DNA from: an uncultured Oxalobacteraceae bacterium
Lineage (GTDB): Bacteria > Pseudomonadota > Gammaproteobacteria > Burkholderiales > Burkholderiaceae_D
DNA: 64,000 nucleotides
Assembly (NCBI GenBank): GCA_903893945.1
Contig: CAITOF010000052.1
Location: 1 to 64,000 of the forward strand
Direction of reading: 5' to 3'
In this document: positions 48,467-59,013 of the stretch, piece by piece
Numbering within the stretch: position 1 is the stretch's first letter
Layout: each line of letters starts with the position of its first letter
Program-made: the position numbers and the translations under genes
The notes under the pieces: model-generated
What the model saw: the letters and a program-made list of their open reading frames with translations, nothing else
Databases searched by the model: none
What the model was told of the DNA's origin: nothing

Positions 48467-49538
48467 CGGCAATTCCCGCGCGGACCAGTAACGCTGCAAA
48501 GTCGTCGGCCAGGCTGACCTCCCAACTGACCTCCTTATGCTTGATCGGGTGTTCGAGGCCCAGTCGGCGCGCCTGCAGTGCCTGTCGCGGGAAATGACTG
48601 GCCAGATGCTGTTTGCCGTACAACCCATCACCCACCAGAGGAAATCCGGCATGTGCCATATGGACGCGTATCTGATGTGTTCGTCCTGTTTCCAGCCGGC
48701 ATTCAACCAGACTGACCGCTTTCCCGTCCAACGTGCCGGTAGCGAGTCGCCTGAAGTGGGTTATGGCCGGCTTGGCAGAGGGGCTTTCTGAAACCGCCAT
48801 TTTTATCCGGTCACGGGGGTGTCGGGCCATGGGTTGGTCTATCGTGCCCGACAGATTGGGCTTGCCCCAGACTAACGCCCAGTACTCCCGTCTTACGGTG
48901 CGCGCCTGCAATTGTCTGACCAGATCAGTTTGTGCCTGCAGGGATTTTGCGACCACCATCAAACCGCTGGTGTCTTTATCCAGACGATGGACGATGCCCG
49001 CGCGCGGTACGCCGGATAGTGCCGGGAAGTGATGCAGCAACCCATTTAACAGCGTGCCAGACCAGTTTCCCGCCGCTGGATGAACCACCATGCCAGCAGG
49101 TTTATTGATGACCATGATCGCCCTGTCTTCAAAAACGATGTCCAAGACCATTTGTTCCGGCTGATAAGCATGATCTTCCGGCGCTGGTTGCGGATGCACG
49201 ATCACTTCCTCGTCGCCCAGTACGGTCATTTTTCCGCGTCCCGGTACCCCGTCCACGGTGACGTGACCGGCCGTGATCCATTGCTGCAAACGGCTTCTTG
49301 AAAATTGTGGTATCAATTTCGCAATAATTTTATCTAAGCGTTCACCGCACACATCCGGGTCTAATTTGACTATAATCGGGGTCGCGTCAAAAGCGAGGCC
49401 CGATTCCGGCTCAGAATCGGGATCATCGCCGGCCAGATCATCGATCAGGTCGGCCAGTTGCGCGGCAGAATGACTATCCGGCTGCGATTCTGGAGCGGGT
49501 AAATGGGTTGGGATAGTTGCTTTCACGAGAGTTCCCAT
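48459..49538 (-). CDS. rluD: Ribosomal large subunit pseudouridine synthase RluD
   Basis: 359 residues from the ATG at 49538; a GTG at 49526 is an alternative start with slightly better upstream bases. An acidic N-terminal tail precedes the S4 domain (ERLDKIIAKLIPQFSRSRLQQWI) and the RluA-type catalytic domain with HRLDKDTSGLMVVAK, which holds the catalytic aspartate. It isomerises uridines in helix 69 of 23S rRNA. It is divergent from bamD. Confidence 0.93.
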   Translation of the reverse strand: MGTLVKATIPTHLPAPESQPDSHSAAQLADLIDDLAGDDPDSEPESGLAFDATPIIVKLDPDVCGERLDKIIAKLIPQFSRSRLQQWITAGHVTVDGVPGRGKMTVLGDEEVIVHPQPAPEDHAYQPEQMVLDIVFEDRAIMVINKPAGMVVHPAAGNWSGTLLNGLLHHFPALSGVPRAGIVHRLDKDTSGLMVVAKSLQAQTDLVRQLQARTVRREYWALVWGKPNLSGTIDQPMARHPRDRIKMAVSESPSAKPAITHFRRLATGTLDGKAVSLVECRLETGRTHQIRVHMAHAGFPLVGDGLYGKQHLASHFPRQALQARRLGLEHPIKHKEVSWEVSLADDFAALLVRAGIADV

Positions 49539-49679
49539 CGGTAATACGACTTGGACTGGAATGTTCCGGCATAAAAATCGAGGCACTTATCTGTCTGACA
49601 AGACAGAAAATGGCCGCGCTTTACTCGGGAACAAGGCGCTCCGCGACGTATATCATAAAAAAATTGTTTAAAAGTGCTC

Positions 49680-50507
49680 ATGCAAAACCTCATGCAAAAA
49701 AAATTAATCAACAGAACCATCCGCCTTACTTTTCTTCTGGTGATCGCCCTGTTCGGCTTATCGGCCTGCGGCCTGTTCCCTGAAAAATATGATGAAAGCA
49801 AAACCTGGTCTGCAGCCAGACTGTATCAGGAAGCAAAAACTGATCTTGAAAACGGCTCTTATGATAGCGCGATTAAAAACCTGGAAAAACTAGAATCACG
49901 TTTTCCATTCGGAACCTATGCGCAACAGGCGCAAATGGATATTCCGTATGTGTACTACAAACAGGGCGACCAGGCCCAGGCACTGGCAGCCATAGAACGG
50001 TTTATCAAGTTACACCCCAACCACAACAATCTTGACTATATTTTCTACCTGCGCGGTCTGGTCAATTTTAATGATCAGGTCAATTTCTTCCAGTCTCTGG
50101 CGCACCAGGACATGACGGAACGGGACCCCAAAGCAGCGCGCGAAGCGTTCGATGCATTCAAAGCGTTAGCGGTTCGTTTTCCTGACAGCAAATATACCCC
50201 CGATGCGCTGCTGCGCATGAAATATCTTGTGAATACGATGGCGCAATACGACCTGCACGTAGCGAAGTACTACTACCGGCGCGGCGCTTATCTGGCGGCA
50301 GCCAACCGCGCGCAATCGGCCATCAAGGAATATCCCGATGCCCCCGCCATTGAAGAAGCGCTTTTTGTACTGTATAACAGTTACGACAAGATGGGCCTGA
50401 TCGAACTGCGTGACGACGCCAATCGTGTCTTCATCAAGAATTTTCCCACCTCCAGATTTACCCAGGCCAGTACCGCCGAAGTAAAATCCTGGTGGCAGTT
50501 CTGGTAA
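49680..50507 (+). CDS. bamD: Outer membrane assembly lipoprotein BamD
   Basis: 275 residues from the ATG at 49680; an ATG at 49692 also fits. A lipoprotein signal LVIALFGLSACG leads to TPR repeats: AARLYQEAKTDLENGSYDSAIKNLEKLESRFPFGTYAQQAQ, then repeated helix pairs through NAEVKSWWQFW-type ending. BamD is the essential lipoprotein of the BAM complex that inserts outer membrane proteins. It is convergent with tmk. Confidence 0.94.
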   Translation: MQNLMQKKLINRTIRLTFLLVIALFGLSACGLFPEKYDESKTWSAARLYQEAKTDLENGSYDSAIKNLEKLESRFPFGTYAQQAQMDIPYVYYKQGDQAQALAAIERFIKLHPNHNNLDYIFYLRGLVNFNDQVNFFQSLAHQDMTERDPKAAREAFDAFKALAVRFPDSKYTPDALLRMKYLVNTMAQYDLHVAKYYYRRGAYLAAANRAQSAIKEYPDAPAIEEALFVLYNSYDKMGLIELRDDANRVFIKNFPTSRFTQASTAEVKSWWQFW

Positions 50508-50536
50508 CCTGCGATCGCTGTTCGCCGCTAAACCGG

Positions 50537-51151
50537 TCAGCCGGACAACTGGCCAATAATCTGACGTAATTCGTCCTGTATCGCGGCGATCGGACGATCT
50601 GAATTGATCACTTTTATCCGCTGCGGAAACTCCGCAGCGCGTCGCAGATATTCCGCACGGGTATCGGCAAAGAATTCAGACTGTTCCTGCTCAAATTTAT
50701 CCGGTTCACGAGCGGCGTTCAGGCGCCGCCGGGCAACCTCGAGCGGCACATCAAATAGCAGCGTCAGATCAGGCTGCAGCGCCGGATGTACCCATTGTTC
50801 CAGGACAGCAAGTTTGGCGATTGCCAATTTTCTGCCGCCCCCCTGATACGCAAAACTGGCGTCTGTAAACCGATCCGACACCACCCAGTCACCGCACGCC
50901 AGTCCGGGCTGAATCACCTTGTCAATATGTTCGCGGCGTGCAGCAAACATGAGCAGGGCTTCGGTTTCCAGATGCATGGACTGGTGCAGCAGTAATGCGC
51001 GCAACTGCTCGCCCAGCTCGGTACCGCCGGGCTCACGCGTGCAAACCACCCGATGGCCCGCCGCTTCCAGCAAACCGACGACAAACGGTATATGGGTCGA
51101 TTTTCCCGCACCATCAATACCTTCAAACGTTATAAACTTTGCTTTTTTCAT
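50537..51151 (-). CDS. tmk: Thymidylate kinase
   Basis: 204 residues from the ATG at 51151. P-loop [17 protein letters not shown](F/Y)-type [16 protein letters not shown] and [15 protein letters not shown] are the dTMP kinase signature. It phosphorylates dTMP to dTDP for DNA synthesis. It follows mltG by 32 bases, the usual yceG-tmk order; holB is not next in this window. Confidence 0.96.
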   Translation of the reverse strand: MKKAKFITFEGIDGAGKSTHIPFVVGLLEAAGHRVVCTREPGGTELGEQLRALLLHQSMHLETEALLMFAARREHIDKVIQPGLACGDWVVSDRFTDASFAYQGGGRKLAIAKLAVLEQWVHPALQPDLTLLFDVPLEVARRRLNAAREPDKFEQEQSEFFADTRAEYLRRAAEFPQRIKVINSDRPIAAIQDELRQIIGQLSG

Positions 51152-51183
51152 AGTGCATGTGTTGAAACTTTTATTCTCATCGC

Positions 51184-52164
51184 TCATTTGATAAAGCGCG
51201 CCACTGCACGATGATGGTCGTTCAGTGTCGCTGAAAACTGGCTGCTTCCATCCCCTTTTGCCACAAAATACAGGGCGTCAGTGTGCGCGGGGTTCAGCGC
51301 GGCCATCAAGGATTCCATGCCGACCAGCGCAATCGGCGTCGGCGGCAAACCTACCCGAGTATACGTGTTATAGGGCGAATCGGTTAATAAATCTCGCTTG
51401 TGAATTTTCCCCTGATACCTGTCGCCCATGCCAAATATGACCGTCGGATCGGTTTGCAGCAGCATGCCTTTGCGTAACCGGTTTACAAAAACACCCGCGA
51501 TCATGCTGCGGTCCGACTTCAAACCGGTTTCTTTTTCCACAAGTGACGCCAATATGATCGCTTCATAGGGACTTTTAAGGGGGCTGTCTGCATCGCGTTT
51601 TTGCCAGGCCAGTTCCAGCCGTACCTGCATCTGGGCGTATGCGCGCCTGTAGACCTCCATGTCGCTTGAACCTTTGGGAAACAGATACGTGTCAGGGAAA
51701 AACAGGCCTTCTGGCACCGCGTGGTCGCTGTTTAAGTCCGCCACAATTTCCCGGTCCGATAAATTGACAGAATCGTGCATGAAATAGGGATTCTGACGGA
51801 TTGCCTGGCGCATCTGCCTGAATGTCCATCCTTCGATCAGTGCAAAGCTGAACTGGGCAAACTCGCCCCGAACGATTTTGTCGAGCAAGGCCTTAGGCGT
51901 AATGCCGGCCTGCGCTTCATAGGTGCCGGCCTTTAATTTGCTGCCCTGACCTGTAATGCGGGCCAGCACTTCAAACAGGACGGGCTGGACAGCAACCCCT
52001 GCATCGGCTATCTGCTGCGAACTGCTGCGCAACGAGCTACCGGGTTTGATCAGGAATTCGACCGTTGTGTCAGATATCGGCTGGGTCGCCCAATAGCCAA
52101 AGCCGGTACACAGGGCGATCAGACAAAGCAGGATGACAACGACTAGTTTTTTCAAAATAAGCAC
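51184..52164 (-). CDS. mltG: Endolytic murein transglycosylase MltG
   Basis: 326 residues from the GTG at 52164; a TTG nine bases later is an alternative. A single N-terminal helix ([20 protein letters not shown]) anchors it, a LysM-like subdomain follows, and the YceG-like domain holds [26 protein letters not shown] with the catalytic glutamate and [16 protein letters not shown]. It cuts nascent peptidoglycan strands endolytically. It is divergent from ygfZ. Confidence 0.94.
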   Translation of the reverse strand: MLILKKLVVVILLCLIALCTGFGYWATQPISDTTVEFLIKPGSSLRSSSQQIADAGVAVQPVLFEVLARITGQGSKLKAGTYEAQAGITPKALLDKIVRGEFAQFSFALIEGWTFRQMRQAIRQNPYFMHDSVNLSDREIVADLNSDHAVPEGLFFPDTYLFPKGSSDMEVYRRAYAQMQVRLELAWQKRDADSPLKSPYEAIILASLVEKETGLKSDRSMIAGVFVNRLRKGMLLQTDPTVIFGMGDRYQGKIHKRDLLTDSPYNTYTRVGLPPTPIALVGMESLMAALNPAHTDALYFVAKGDGSSQFSATLNDHHRAVARFIK

Positions 52165-52308
52165 AGTAATACGTGATTTCCATAACGGATTTATAATTTG
52201 CTGATTCACGCTTGCCTGGCAGTGCATCAATCAGACGGAATCGCAATAAGTCGACATGATAAGGCCATTTGCACGCAACACTAAACTGTTCAAGGAAAAT
52301 TTATTTCA

Positions 52309-53292
52309 ATGTCTCCGATCAATCCCCTTTCATCATTGCCCACTGACGGGATAGCCCGATTATCCAGCCTGGCATTGATAACAGTCAGTGGCGCTGACGC
52401 CATCCAGTTCCTGCACAGCCAGCTCACCAATGACATTCAGGCATTGGCTGATAATCAGGCCTGTTTAGCCGGTTACTGCACACCCAAGGGCCGCTTGCTT
52501 GCAACGGCAATCGCATGGAAAACGGGTGATACGGTGACACTGGAAGTACCGGCCGAGATCCGGGAAAACTTGCAAAAACGCCTACAAATGTATGTACTGC
52601 GCTCCAGGGTGACGCTCGAAAACCGCACCGCCAGTGTGTCTGTTCTGGGTATATTCGGTGAAGGTGCAGCCCTGAAATTGGCCGAATGGTTTCCCATGCT
52701 ACCTGCCGCTCCGAACCAGCTGGTCCACAATAAGTCGGGCGTTTTATTACGGCTGACCGATGTTACCGGAATTAAACGATATCAATGGATTGCACCGCTG
52801 GCGCTGGCGGATCAGGTGTATCCGACCTTATCCCGGCAGATTTCGGTGGTTCCGGAACAAAGTTGGGCACTCTCAGACATCCACGGCGGTATCCCACAGA
52901 TATTGCCTGCCACCCAGGAAAAATTTGTTCCGCAAATGATTAACTATGAATTGATCGGTGGTGTCAATTTTAAAAAAGGCTGCTATCCGGGTCAGGAAAT
53001 TGTCGCGCGCAGCCAGTATCTCGGCAAGCAGAAACGTCGCATGGTGCTGGCGTCGATACCCAGCGCCACGGTGCAAAGTGGCATGGAGCTCTTTTCCGCT
53101 ACCGATTCGTCAGAACCGTGCGGTATGATAGTCAATGCGGCACCCAATGCGCGCGGCGGAAGCGATTGTTTAATTGAAATGAAGACGAGTTTTCTGCAGA
53201 ACGCCACCGTGCAGCTTGGTACGGGGGAAGTCTGCCAGTGGATGGAATTGCCGTATCCCTTGCCCCGGGATGGGGACGGGGTCACCTCCTGA
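52309..53292 (+). CDS. ygfZ: Folate-binding Fe/S cluster repair protein YgfZ
   Basis: 327 residues of the GcvT-like fold. The YgfZ signature K-G-C-Y-x-G-Q-E is visible in NFKKGCYPGQEIVARSQYLGK, with the redox-active cysteine. It assists tetrahydrofolate-linked maturation of iron-sulfur proteins such as MiaB. GcvT itself is encoded about 900 bases away on the other strand, but lacks this motif. It is followed nine bases later by the NRDE gene. Confidence 0.94.
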   Translation: MSPINPLSSLPTDGIARLSSLALITVSGADAIQFLHSQLTNDIQALADNQACLAGYCTPKGRLLATAIAWKTGDTVTLEVPAEIRENLQKRLQMYVLRSRVTLENRTASVSVLGIFGEGAALKLAEWFPMLPAAPNQLVHNKSGVLLRLTDVTGIKRYQWIAPLALADQVYPTLSRQISVVPEQSWALSDIHGGIPQILPATQEKFVPQMINYELIGGVNFKKGCYPGQEIVARSQYLGKQKRRMVLASIPSATVQSGMELFSATDSSEPCGMIVNAAPNARGGSDCLIEMKTSFLQNATVQLGTGEVCQWMELPYPLPRDGDGVTS

Positions 53293-53301
53293 GGAATTGG
53301 T

Positions 53302-54057
53302 ATGTGCCTGATTATTTTTGCCTGGCAGATAGTGCCTGACCATCCCTTTTTCGCGGTGGCCAATCGCGACGAATATTACGCTCGCCCCAGCGCGCCGGCT
53401 GCCTGGTGGGACGATCATCCCGCTGTTTTTGCACCACGTGATCTGCAATCCGGCGGTACCTGGTTGGGGATGGCCAAATTGGGGAATGAAAACAAAGGCT
53501 ATAAATTTGCCGCGTTAACCAACGTGCGCGACGGCACGGCAGCACGCGAGGAAGCGCCGTCACGCGGCTATCTGGTCTCAGACTTCCTGATAGGCAATGA
53601 AAGTGTTGAAAACTATCTGCAATTGATTGCCAATAGAGCTGATGAATTTAATGGTTTTAACCTGTTACTCGGTGAGGTCAGCGACGAGAAACAGGAATTG
53701 AGCTGGTTTTCGAATCGAAATACCGCCAATTCAAAAAATGGTCAGTTACTCACGCCAGGCATATACGGTTTGTCCAATGGGGCGCTAGATGCGCCCTGGC
53801 CCAAAGTATGCAAAACCAAAGCGGAGCTGGCCAGTCTGTTATGCCAACGTGCGCCACAGGAAGCGTATTTTGAGATGCTTTCCAACACGCTGCCTGCCCC
53901 CGACCATCGCCTGCCCGATACCGGCGTCAGCCTGGAGCTGGAACGCATGCTGTCGGCCACCTGCATAGAATCAGAACGCTATGGCACACGCAGTTCAGCG
54001 CTGCTGACACTGACCCATAATTTTGAGATGGGTTACCATGAACGGGTTTTGCGCTGA
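53302..54057 (+). CDS. NRDE family protein (TANGO2-like)
   Basis: 251 residues. The product starts MCLIIFAWQIVPDHPFFAVANRDEYYARP, the NRDE signature of the TANGO2 family, with the second-position cysteine conserved. AAWWDDHPAVFAPRDLQSGGTWLGM continues the pattern. The biochemical role is unsettled; TANGO2 homologues have been linked to haem trafficking. It lies nine bases after ygfZ, apparently in one operon. Confidence 0.9.
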   Translation: MCLIIFAWQIVPDHPFFAVANRDEYYARPSAPAAWWDDHPAVFAPRDLQSGGTWLGMAKLGNENKGYKFAALTNVRDGTAAREEAPSRGYLVSDFLIGNESVENYLQLIANRADEFNGFNLLLGEVSDEKQELSWFSNRNTANSKNGQLLTPGIYGLSNGALDAPWPKVCKTKAELASLLCQRAPQEAYFEMLSNTLPAPDHRLPDTGVSLELERMLSATCIESERYGTRSSALLTLTHNFEMGYHERVLR

Positions 54058-54079
54058 GCGAATTCGAGCGTGCGGCTTC

Positions 54080-54139
54080 GGGCTTAGCTCAAGCTTACCC
54101 CGGCGGGCTTGGCTCAAGCTTACCCCGGCGGGCTTACCC
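54080..54139. repeat. 25-bp tandem repeat, 2.4 copies
   Basis: A unit beginning GGGCTTAGCTCAAGC and ending CTTACCCCGGC occurs at 54080-54104, again at 54105-54129 with one difference, and partially at 54130-54139. It lies between the converging NRDE and gcvT genes. It could be a duplicated slippage product; no function is visible. Confidence 0.85.
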
Positions 54140-54168
54140 AATTCCTGACCGGCTTGACCGGAAAACCG

Positions 54169-55305
54169 TCACCTGCGACGGTAGCGCTGAGGGAAAAAAG
54201 GTGTTTTCACGACCTCCATCGCCACCGGTTTTCCACGTACGATGGCATTCAGCTTGGTGCCCGTTGCGGCAAACGAATTATTTACATACCCCATCGCAAT
54301 GGGTGAATTGACGCTGGGGCCAAAGCCGCCGCTGGTTACTTTACCGATAATGTGTCCCTCGGCGTCCACAATTTCGGCTCCCTCACGAACCGGTGCTTTT
54401 TCGGTAATCTGTAATCCAACCCGTTTTTTGCTGACACCTTCAGTCAGTTGGCGTTCGATGATGGCGGCACCCGGGTAGCCGCCGGCGCGTGCACCACCGG
54501 CACGGCGCGATTGGGACAACGCCCAGACCAGACTCGCTTCGACCGGTGTTATGCTGGCGTCCATATCATGACCGTATAAACATAATCCCGCTTCCAGACG
54601 CAACGAATCACGTGCCCCCAAACCGATACTGGCCACCTCCGGCTGCGCCAACAGCCATCGGGCGAACCTGACAGCGTGCTGGTTGGGTATCGACAGTTCA
54701 AAACCATCCTCGCCAGTATAGCCGGACCGGCTGACAATACAATCAATACCGTCCAGCCACATCGGTTTCGAATCCATGAATACCATCGGCGCGGTTTCAG
54801 GGCATAAACGTGCCACCACAGCGCAGGCAGCCGGGCCCTGTAATGCCAGCAATACCCTGTCATCCAGCTCTTCAACTTTGCAAAGCCCTGCCAGATGCTT
54901 GCGCATATGGGCCACATCCTGCTGTTTGCACGCGGCATTAACAACCACAAACAGGGAATCGACCAAATTAGTGATCATCAAATCATCCAGAATACCGCCG
55001 TCATCGTTGGTAAGCACGGCATACCGCTGCCTATGCGCACGCAGACCCAGGACATCGACGGGGACCAGGGATTCAAGAGCCCTGGCCACATCAAGCACAT
55101 TGTCCCCGGGAAGCGGACTGAGACGAATCTGTCCCATATGAGAAACATCAAACAACCCGGCTTTGCTACGGGTATGCAAATGCTCCTTCATCACACCCAG
55201 CGGATATTGCACAGGCATGCTGTAACCGGCAAACGGCACCATTCGTGCACCAAGTTCCAGATGCAGATCGTGTAATGGTGTGTTCAATAATTGCTCAGAT
55301 TCCAT
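54169..55305 (-). CDS. gcvT: Glycine cleavage system T protein (aminomethyltransferase)
   Basis: 378 residues. RMVPFAGYSMPVQYPLGVMKEHLHTRSKAGLFDVSHMG is the GcvT N-terminus, and SRSGYTGEDGFELSIP and GLGARDSLRLEAGLCLYGHD are the folate/substrate-binding motifs. It transfers the aminomethyl unit from GcvH to tetrahydrofolate, releasing ammonia. Last gene of gcvH-gcvP-gcvT, 14 bases after gcvP. Confidence 0.96.
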   Translation of the reverse strand: MESEQLLNTPLHDLHLELGARMVPFAGYSMPVQYPLGVMKEHLHTRSKAGLFDVSHMGQIRLSPLPGDNVLDVARALESLVPVDVLGLRAHRQRYAVLTNDDGGILDDLMITNLVDSLFVVVNAACKQQDVAHMRKHLAGLCKVEELDDRVLLALQGPAACAVVARLCPETAPMVFMDSKPMWLDGIDCIVSRSGYTGEDGFELSIPNQHAVRFARWLLAQPEVASIGLGARDSLRLEAGLCLYGHDMDASITPVEASLVWALSQSRRAGGARAGGYPGAAIIERQLTEGVSKKRVGLQITEKAPVREGAEIVDAEGHIIGKVTSGGFGPSVNSPIAMGYVNNSFAATGTKLNAIVRGKPVAMEVVKTPFFPQRYRRR

Positions 55306-55319
55306 TGTATGTCCTCAGG

Positions 55320-58190
55320 TTATTCGTAATCCGACAGCGGCGGACAGGTGCAAACCACGTTTCGATCGCCAAATACATTGTCAACGCGACCCACTGGCGG
55401 CCAGTATTTGCCGCCATTTTTCAGGGTACTGACTGGAAATGCTGCCTGCTCGCGCGTGTACTGATGGGTCCATTCGTCCGTTAACGCCACCGCAGTATGG
55501 GGTGCGTGGCGCAAGGGGCTTTGTTCCGCACTGATTTTGCCGCCGGCCACGTCGTCGATCTCTGCCCGAATCGCTATCATGGCGTCGCAGAACCGGTCCA
55601 GCTCGACCCGATCTTCGCTTTCTGTCGGTTCAATCATCAGCGTGCCCGGTACTGGAAACGACATGGTGGGTGCATGAAAACCATAATCCATCAAGCGTTT
55701 CGCCACGTCGTCAACCGTGATGCCGGTTTCATCCTTGACAGGACGCAAATCGACAATGCATTCATGGGCGACGATTCCACCCTCGCCGGCGTACAGGATG
55801 GGAAAATGGGCCGACAGGCGTTTTGCAATGTAGTTGGCATTCAGAATCGCCACCTGGCTCGCCTGTTTCAACCCCTCCTGGCCCATCAGTTTGATATAGG
55901 TCCAGCTGATCGGCAGTATGCTCGCGCTGCCCCACGGTGCAGCGCACACCGGTGCGTGCCTGTTGTCCAGCACATGATGACCGGGCAGGAACGGAATCAG
56001 ATGTGATTTCACACCGATCGGTCCCACGCCCGGTCCACCACCACCATGTGGAATACAGAATGTCTTGTGCAGGTTCAGGTGCGAAACGTCACCACCGAAT
56101 TGCCCCGGTTGGCATAACCCGACCATGGCATTCATATTCGCACCGTCGATATAGACTTGCCCGCCGTGCTGGTGAATAATGGCGCAGATGTCCTTGATGG
56201 CGGTTTCAAAAATGCCGTGGGTAGACGGGTAGGTAATCATCAATGCCGCCAGATTGGCTGAATGCTGTTCTGCCTTGGCTTTCAGGTCAGCCACATCCAC
56301 GTTACCGCCTTCATCACACTGCACGACAACCACCTGCATACCGGCCATATGCGAGGTCGCCGGATTGGTACCATGCGCGGAACTTGGAATGAGGCAGATG
56401 GTACGGTGCTGATCACCGCGGCTATGGTGATAGGCACGTATCGCCATCAATCCGGCATATTCGCCTTGTGAGCCTGCATTGGGCTGCAGCGAAACGGCAT
56501 CGTAACCTGTGCAGGTCACCAGCATCTGTTCCAGCTCAGTGATCAGGCGTGTATACCCTTGCGTCTGATCGGCAGGTGCAAAAGGATGGATATGGGCAAA
56601 TTCAGGCCAGGTTACCGGTATCATTTCCGCGGTCGCATTCAATTTCATCGTGCAGGATCCCAATGGAATCATGGTGCGATCGAGCGCCAGATCCTTGTCC
56701 GACAGCATGCGAAGGTAACGCAGCATCTGGGTTTCAGACCGATGCCGGTGAAATACCGGATGGGTCAGATAGGGGCTGGTTCTTTTTAACGCCGTGGGAA
56801 TGGTGATCTGTGTCTGGTCATACAGTGATTTGAAACTCGGGATCTGCTGATCAAACATGGCAAATGCGGCCCAGATGTTGACCACATCCGATTCGTCACA
56901 GGTTTCATCAAGCGAAATACCGATATGACTGTCGTCGATATGACGCAAATTGATGTCCAGACCGCGTGCAACGGCGTGAATCACACGGGTTCGCGCTCCG
57001 GTTCTGACTTCGACCGTGTCGAAATAATGCTCAGTTCTGACCTCACAGCCGAGTTCCTTCAAACCAGCCACCAGCGTGGCCGTGTGCTGATGTACGCGAC
57101 TGGCGATTCGCGCCAGACCTTCCGGTCCGTGGTATACCGCAAACATGCTGGCAATATTGGCCAGCAGTACCTGGGCGGTACAGACGTTGCTGGTCGCTTT
57201 TTCACGACGTATGTGCTGCTCGCGCGTCTGCAGCGCCAACCGGTAGGCCGGTTTGCCGTGACTGTCAATCGACACGCCGACGACCCGACCCGGCATTTGC
57301 CGCTTGTGGGTATCGCGGGTTGCAAAATAGGCGGCATGCGGACCGCCAAATCCAAGTGGCACACCAAACCTCTGGGCCGTTCCAATGGCCACATCGGCAC
57401 CAAATTCGCCCGGAGGTGTCAGTAAAGTCAGCGCCAGCAGATCCGCAGCAACCACCACCATGGCTTTCTTTTCATGCGCTAACTGGCAGGTTTCTTCATA
57501 AGAATGAATTTCGCCGTTCAAGGCCGGATATTGCACCAGCACCCCGAAACAATCCGTGTCGTTCAGTGCCGTGCGATGATCCCCCACGACCACCTGAATG
57601 CCGATCGGTTCCGCCCGGGTTCGGATAACGTCTATCGTCTGCGGAAAGCAATCTTCGGAAACAAAAAATACGTTACTCGTGCTTTTTGCAACCCGCTGAC
57701 AGAAGGTCATGGCTTCTGCCGCTGCCGTGGCTTCATCCAGTAACGATGCATTGGCGATTTCCATGCCGGTTAAATCGGTGATCATGGTCTGGAAATTGAT
57801 CAGCGCTTCCAGGCGACCCTGGGAAATTTCCGGCTGGTAGGGCGTGTAGGCGGTGTACCAGGCAGGATTCTCCAGAAGGTTGCGCAATATGACGTTCGGG
57901 GTGTGCGTATTGTAGTAGCCCATTCCGATGAATGATTTCACCACAATGTTCTGTTCGGCAATCTCACCCAGCAGTCGCAGCACATCGGCTTCATTGCTGG
58001 CATGACCCAGTTGCAATGGCTGTTTTGACAGGATGGCATCGGGAATCACTTTTTGTATGAAAGCATCCATCGAATCAAAACCGAGCGTTTTCAGCATTGC
58101 CGCCATATCGGTTGGTGACGGACCAATATGGCGTGATATGAATTCGGAATTAAATTCCAGATGTTCTTGCGCGGCACGGTGCAAAACCAT
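55320..58190 (-). CDS. gcvP: Glycine dehydrogenase (decarboxylating) P protein
   Basis: 956 residues from the ATG at 58190, a single-chain P protein. The N-terminus [21 protein letters not shown] is conserved, and the PLP lysine lies in [24 protein letters not shown]. It decarboxylates glycine and loads the aminomethyl group on GcvH. It lies 28 bases after gcvH and before gcvT in one operon. Confidence 0.97.
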   Translation of the reverse strand: MVLHRAAQEHLEFNSEFISRHIGPSPTDMAAMLKTLGFDSMDAFIQKVIPDAILSKQPLQLGHASNEADVLRLLGEIAEQNIVVKSFIGMGYYNTHTPNVILRNLLENPAWYTAYTPYQPEISQGRLEALINFQTMITDLTGMEIANASLLDEATAAAEAMTFCQRVAKSTSNVFFVSEDCFPQTIDVIRTRAEPIGIQVVVGDHRTALNDTDCFGVLVQYPALNGEIHSYEETCQLAHEKKAMVVVAADLLALTLLTPPGEFGADVAIGTAQRFGVPLGFGGPHAAYFATRDTHKRQMPGRVVGVSIDSHGKPAYRLALQTREQHIRREKATSNVCTAQVLLANIASMFAVYHGPEGLARIASRVHQHTATLVAGLKELGCEVRTEHYFDTVEVRTGARTRVIHAVARGLDINLRHIDDSHIGISLDETCDESDVVNIWAAFAMFDQQIPSFKSLYDQTQITIPTALKRTSPYLTHPVFHRHRSETQMLRYLRMLSDKDLALDRTMIPLGSCTMKLNATAEMIPVTWPEFAHIHPFAPADQTQGYTRLITELEQMLVTCTGYDAVSLQPNAGSQGEYAGLMAIRAYHHSRGDQHRTICLIPSSAHGTNPATSHMAGMQVVVVQCDEGGNVDVADLKAKAEQHSANLAALMITYPSTHGIFETAIKDICAIIHQHGGQVYIDGANMNAMVGLCQPGQFGGDVSHLNLHKTFCIPHGGGGPGVGPIGVKSHLIPFLPGHHVLDNRHAPVCAAPWGSASILPISWTYIKLMGQEGLKQASQVAILNANYIAKRLSAHFPILYAGEGGIVAHECIVDLRPVKDETGITVDDVAKRLMDYGFHAPTMSFPVPGTLMIEPTESEDRVELDRFCDAMIAIRAEIDDVAGGKISAEQSPLRHAPHTAVALTDEWTHQYTREQAAFPVSTLKNGGKYWPPVGRVDNVFGDRNVVCTCPPLSDYE

Positions 58191-58218
58191 GATGTATCCT
58201 TGACTGTATGGAGATAAA

Positions 58219-58596
58219 TTAACCCAGCTTGGCGATGAAATCCTTGTAGGCAGCTTCATCCATCAGTGAATTCAGCACACCGGTATCCGCGACGGTCATT
58301 TTGAAAAACCAGCCTGCTCCGAGCGGATCTTCATTCACCAGCCCGGGCTCATCATTCAGGGCAGCGTTGACTTCGACAACTTTGCCGTCAAAGGGCATGG
58401 AAATCCCCCCTGCCGTTTTCACTGATTCGATCACAGCCACTTCCTGTCCTTCCGAGTACGAAGTCTCACTGTCGGGCAACTGGACATAGACCAGATCGCC
58501 GAGGTGACTTTGTGCGTAATCGGTGATACCGACGGTAATCAACTGACCATCCAGTCGCAGCCATTCATGTTCACTGGTAAATTTCACGTTACTCAT
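58219..58596 (-). CDS. gcvH: Glycine cleavage system H protein
   Basis: 125 residues. The lipoyl lysine is in [19 protein letters not shown] and the HEW start ([10 protein letters not shown]) is typical. It shuttles the aminomethyl group between P and T proteins. First gene of the operon with a GAGGAGAT RBS. No glycine riboswitch motif was recognised in the upstream spacer. Confidence 0.97.
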   Translation of the reverse strand: MSNVKFTSEHEWLRLDGQLITVGITDYAQSHLGDLVYVQLPDSETSYSEGQEVAVIESVKTAGGISMPFDGKVVEVNAALNDEPGLVNEDPLGAGWFFKMTVADTGVLNSLMDEAAYKDFIAKLG

Positions 58597-59013
58597 TTTT
58601 TATCTCCTCAATCGGTTTAAATGACAATGGTGCTGACAGGATTACCTACGGTAAGACACGGTTTCTGGCCAAAATATATTATTTATTTGCTATTTTTTAC
58701 TGTTTTTAGTTTGAAAAATTGTAGATGCAAGCTCGCTTTTCATGTATTCATACTTGATGCTTTTATTTTGATTTTTGTACAAATTACCCCAGTCGCATGT
58801 TTATTTTTGAAAAAAATAGCTTATTTATTTTAAAAAATGATTAAACCGGCTATTTAAAACCAGTTTGTTCGCGGACTGGAAACAGCCAAATTGTAGATGA
58901 GCAAACAGAAAGTCTGGCAAGCCGCTTGGCAGATCGGTACAAAAAGAATCTCCTGCACCCGAAAGTCGATTTTTGACTATATTGTAGGGATGACTAACCC
59001 GGACTCGTGAATT
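58597..59013. other. AT-rich divergent spacer between gcvH and glpD
   Basis: About 415 bases with no convincing gene, clearly richer in A+T than the flanks, especially 58660-58860. AAATTGTAGATG occurs at 58716 and 58888, with a related ATTGTAGGGATG at 58981; read on the minus strand the core is TACAAT, like a -10. The region should hold the promoters of gcvHPT and glpDK. Confidence 0.6.
58913..58933. promoter_or_regulatory. Near-perfect 21-bp palindrome upstream of glpD, candidate operator
   Basis: Arms TCTGGCAAGC and GCTTGGCAGA match in nine of ten positions around a single central C. It lies about 80 bases before the glpD start, a good position for an operator of a dimeric regulator such as a glycerol repressor. 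The identity of the regulator is not shown. Confidence 0.5.

Noticed and set aside
58597-58720. Glycine riboswitch before gcvH
   Set aside because: I did not recognise the conserved glycine aptamer core; a covariance search would decide.
58621-58833. 70-codon plus-strand open frame in the AT-rich spacer
   Set aside because: The hydrophobic composition follows from the A+T content, there is no RBS, and no family resemblance was seen.
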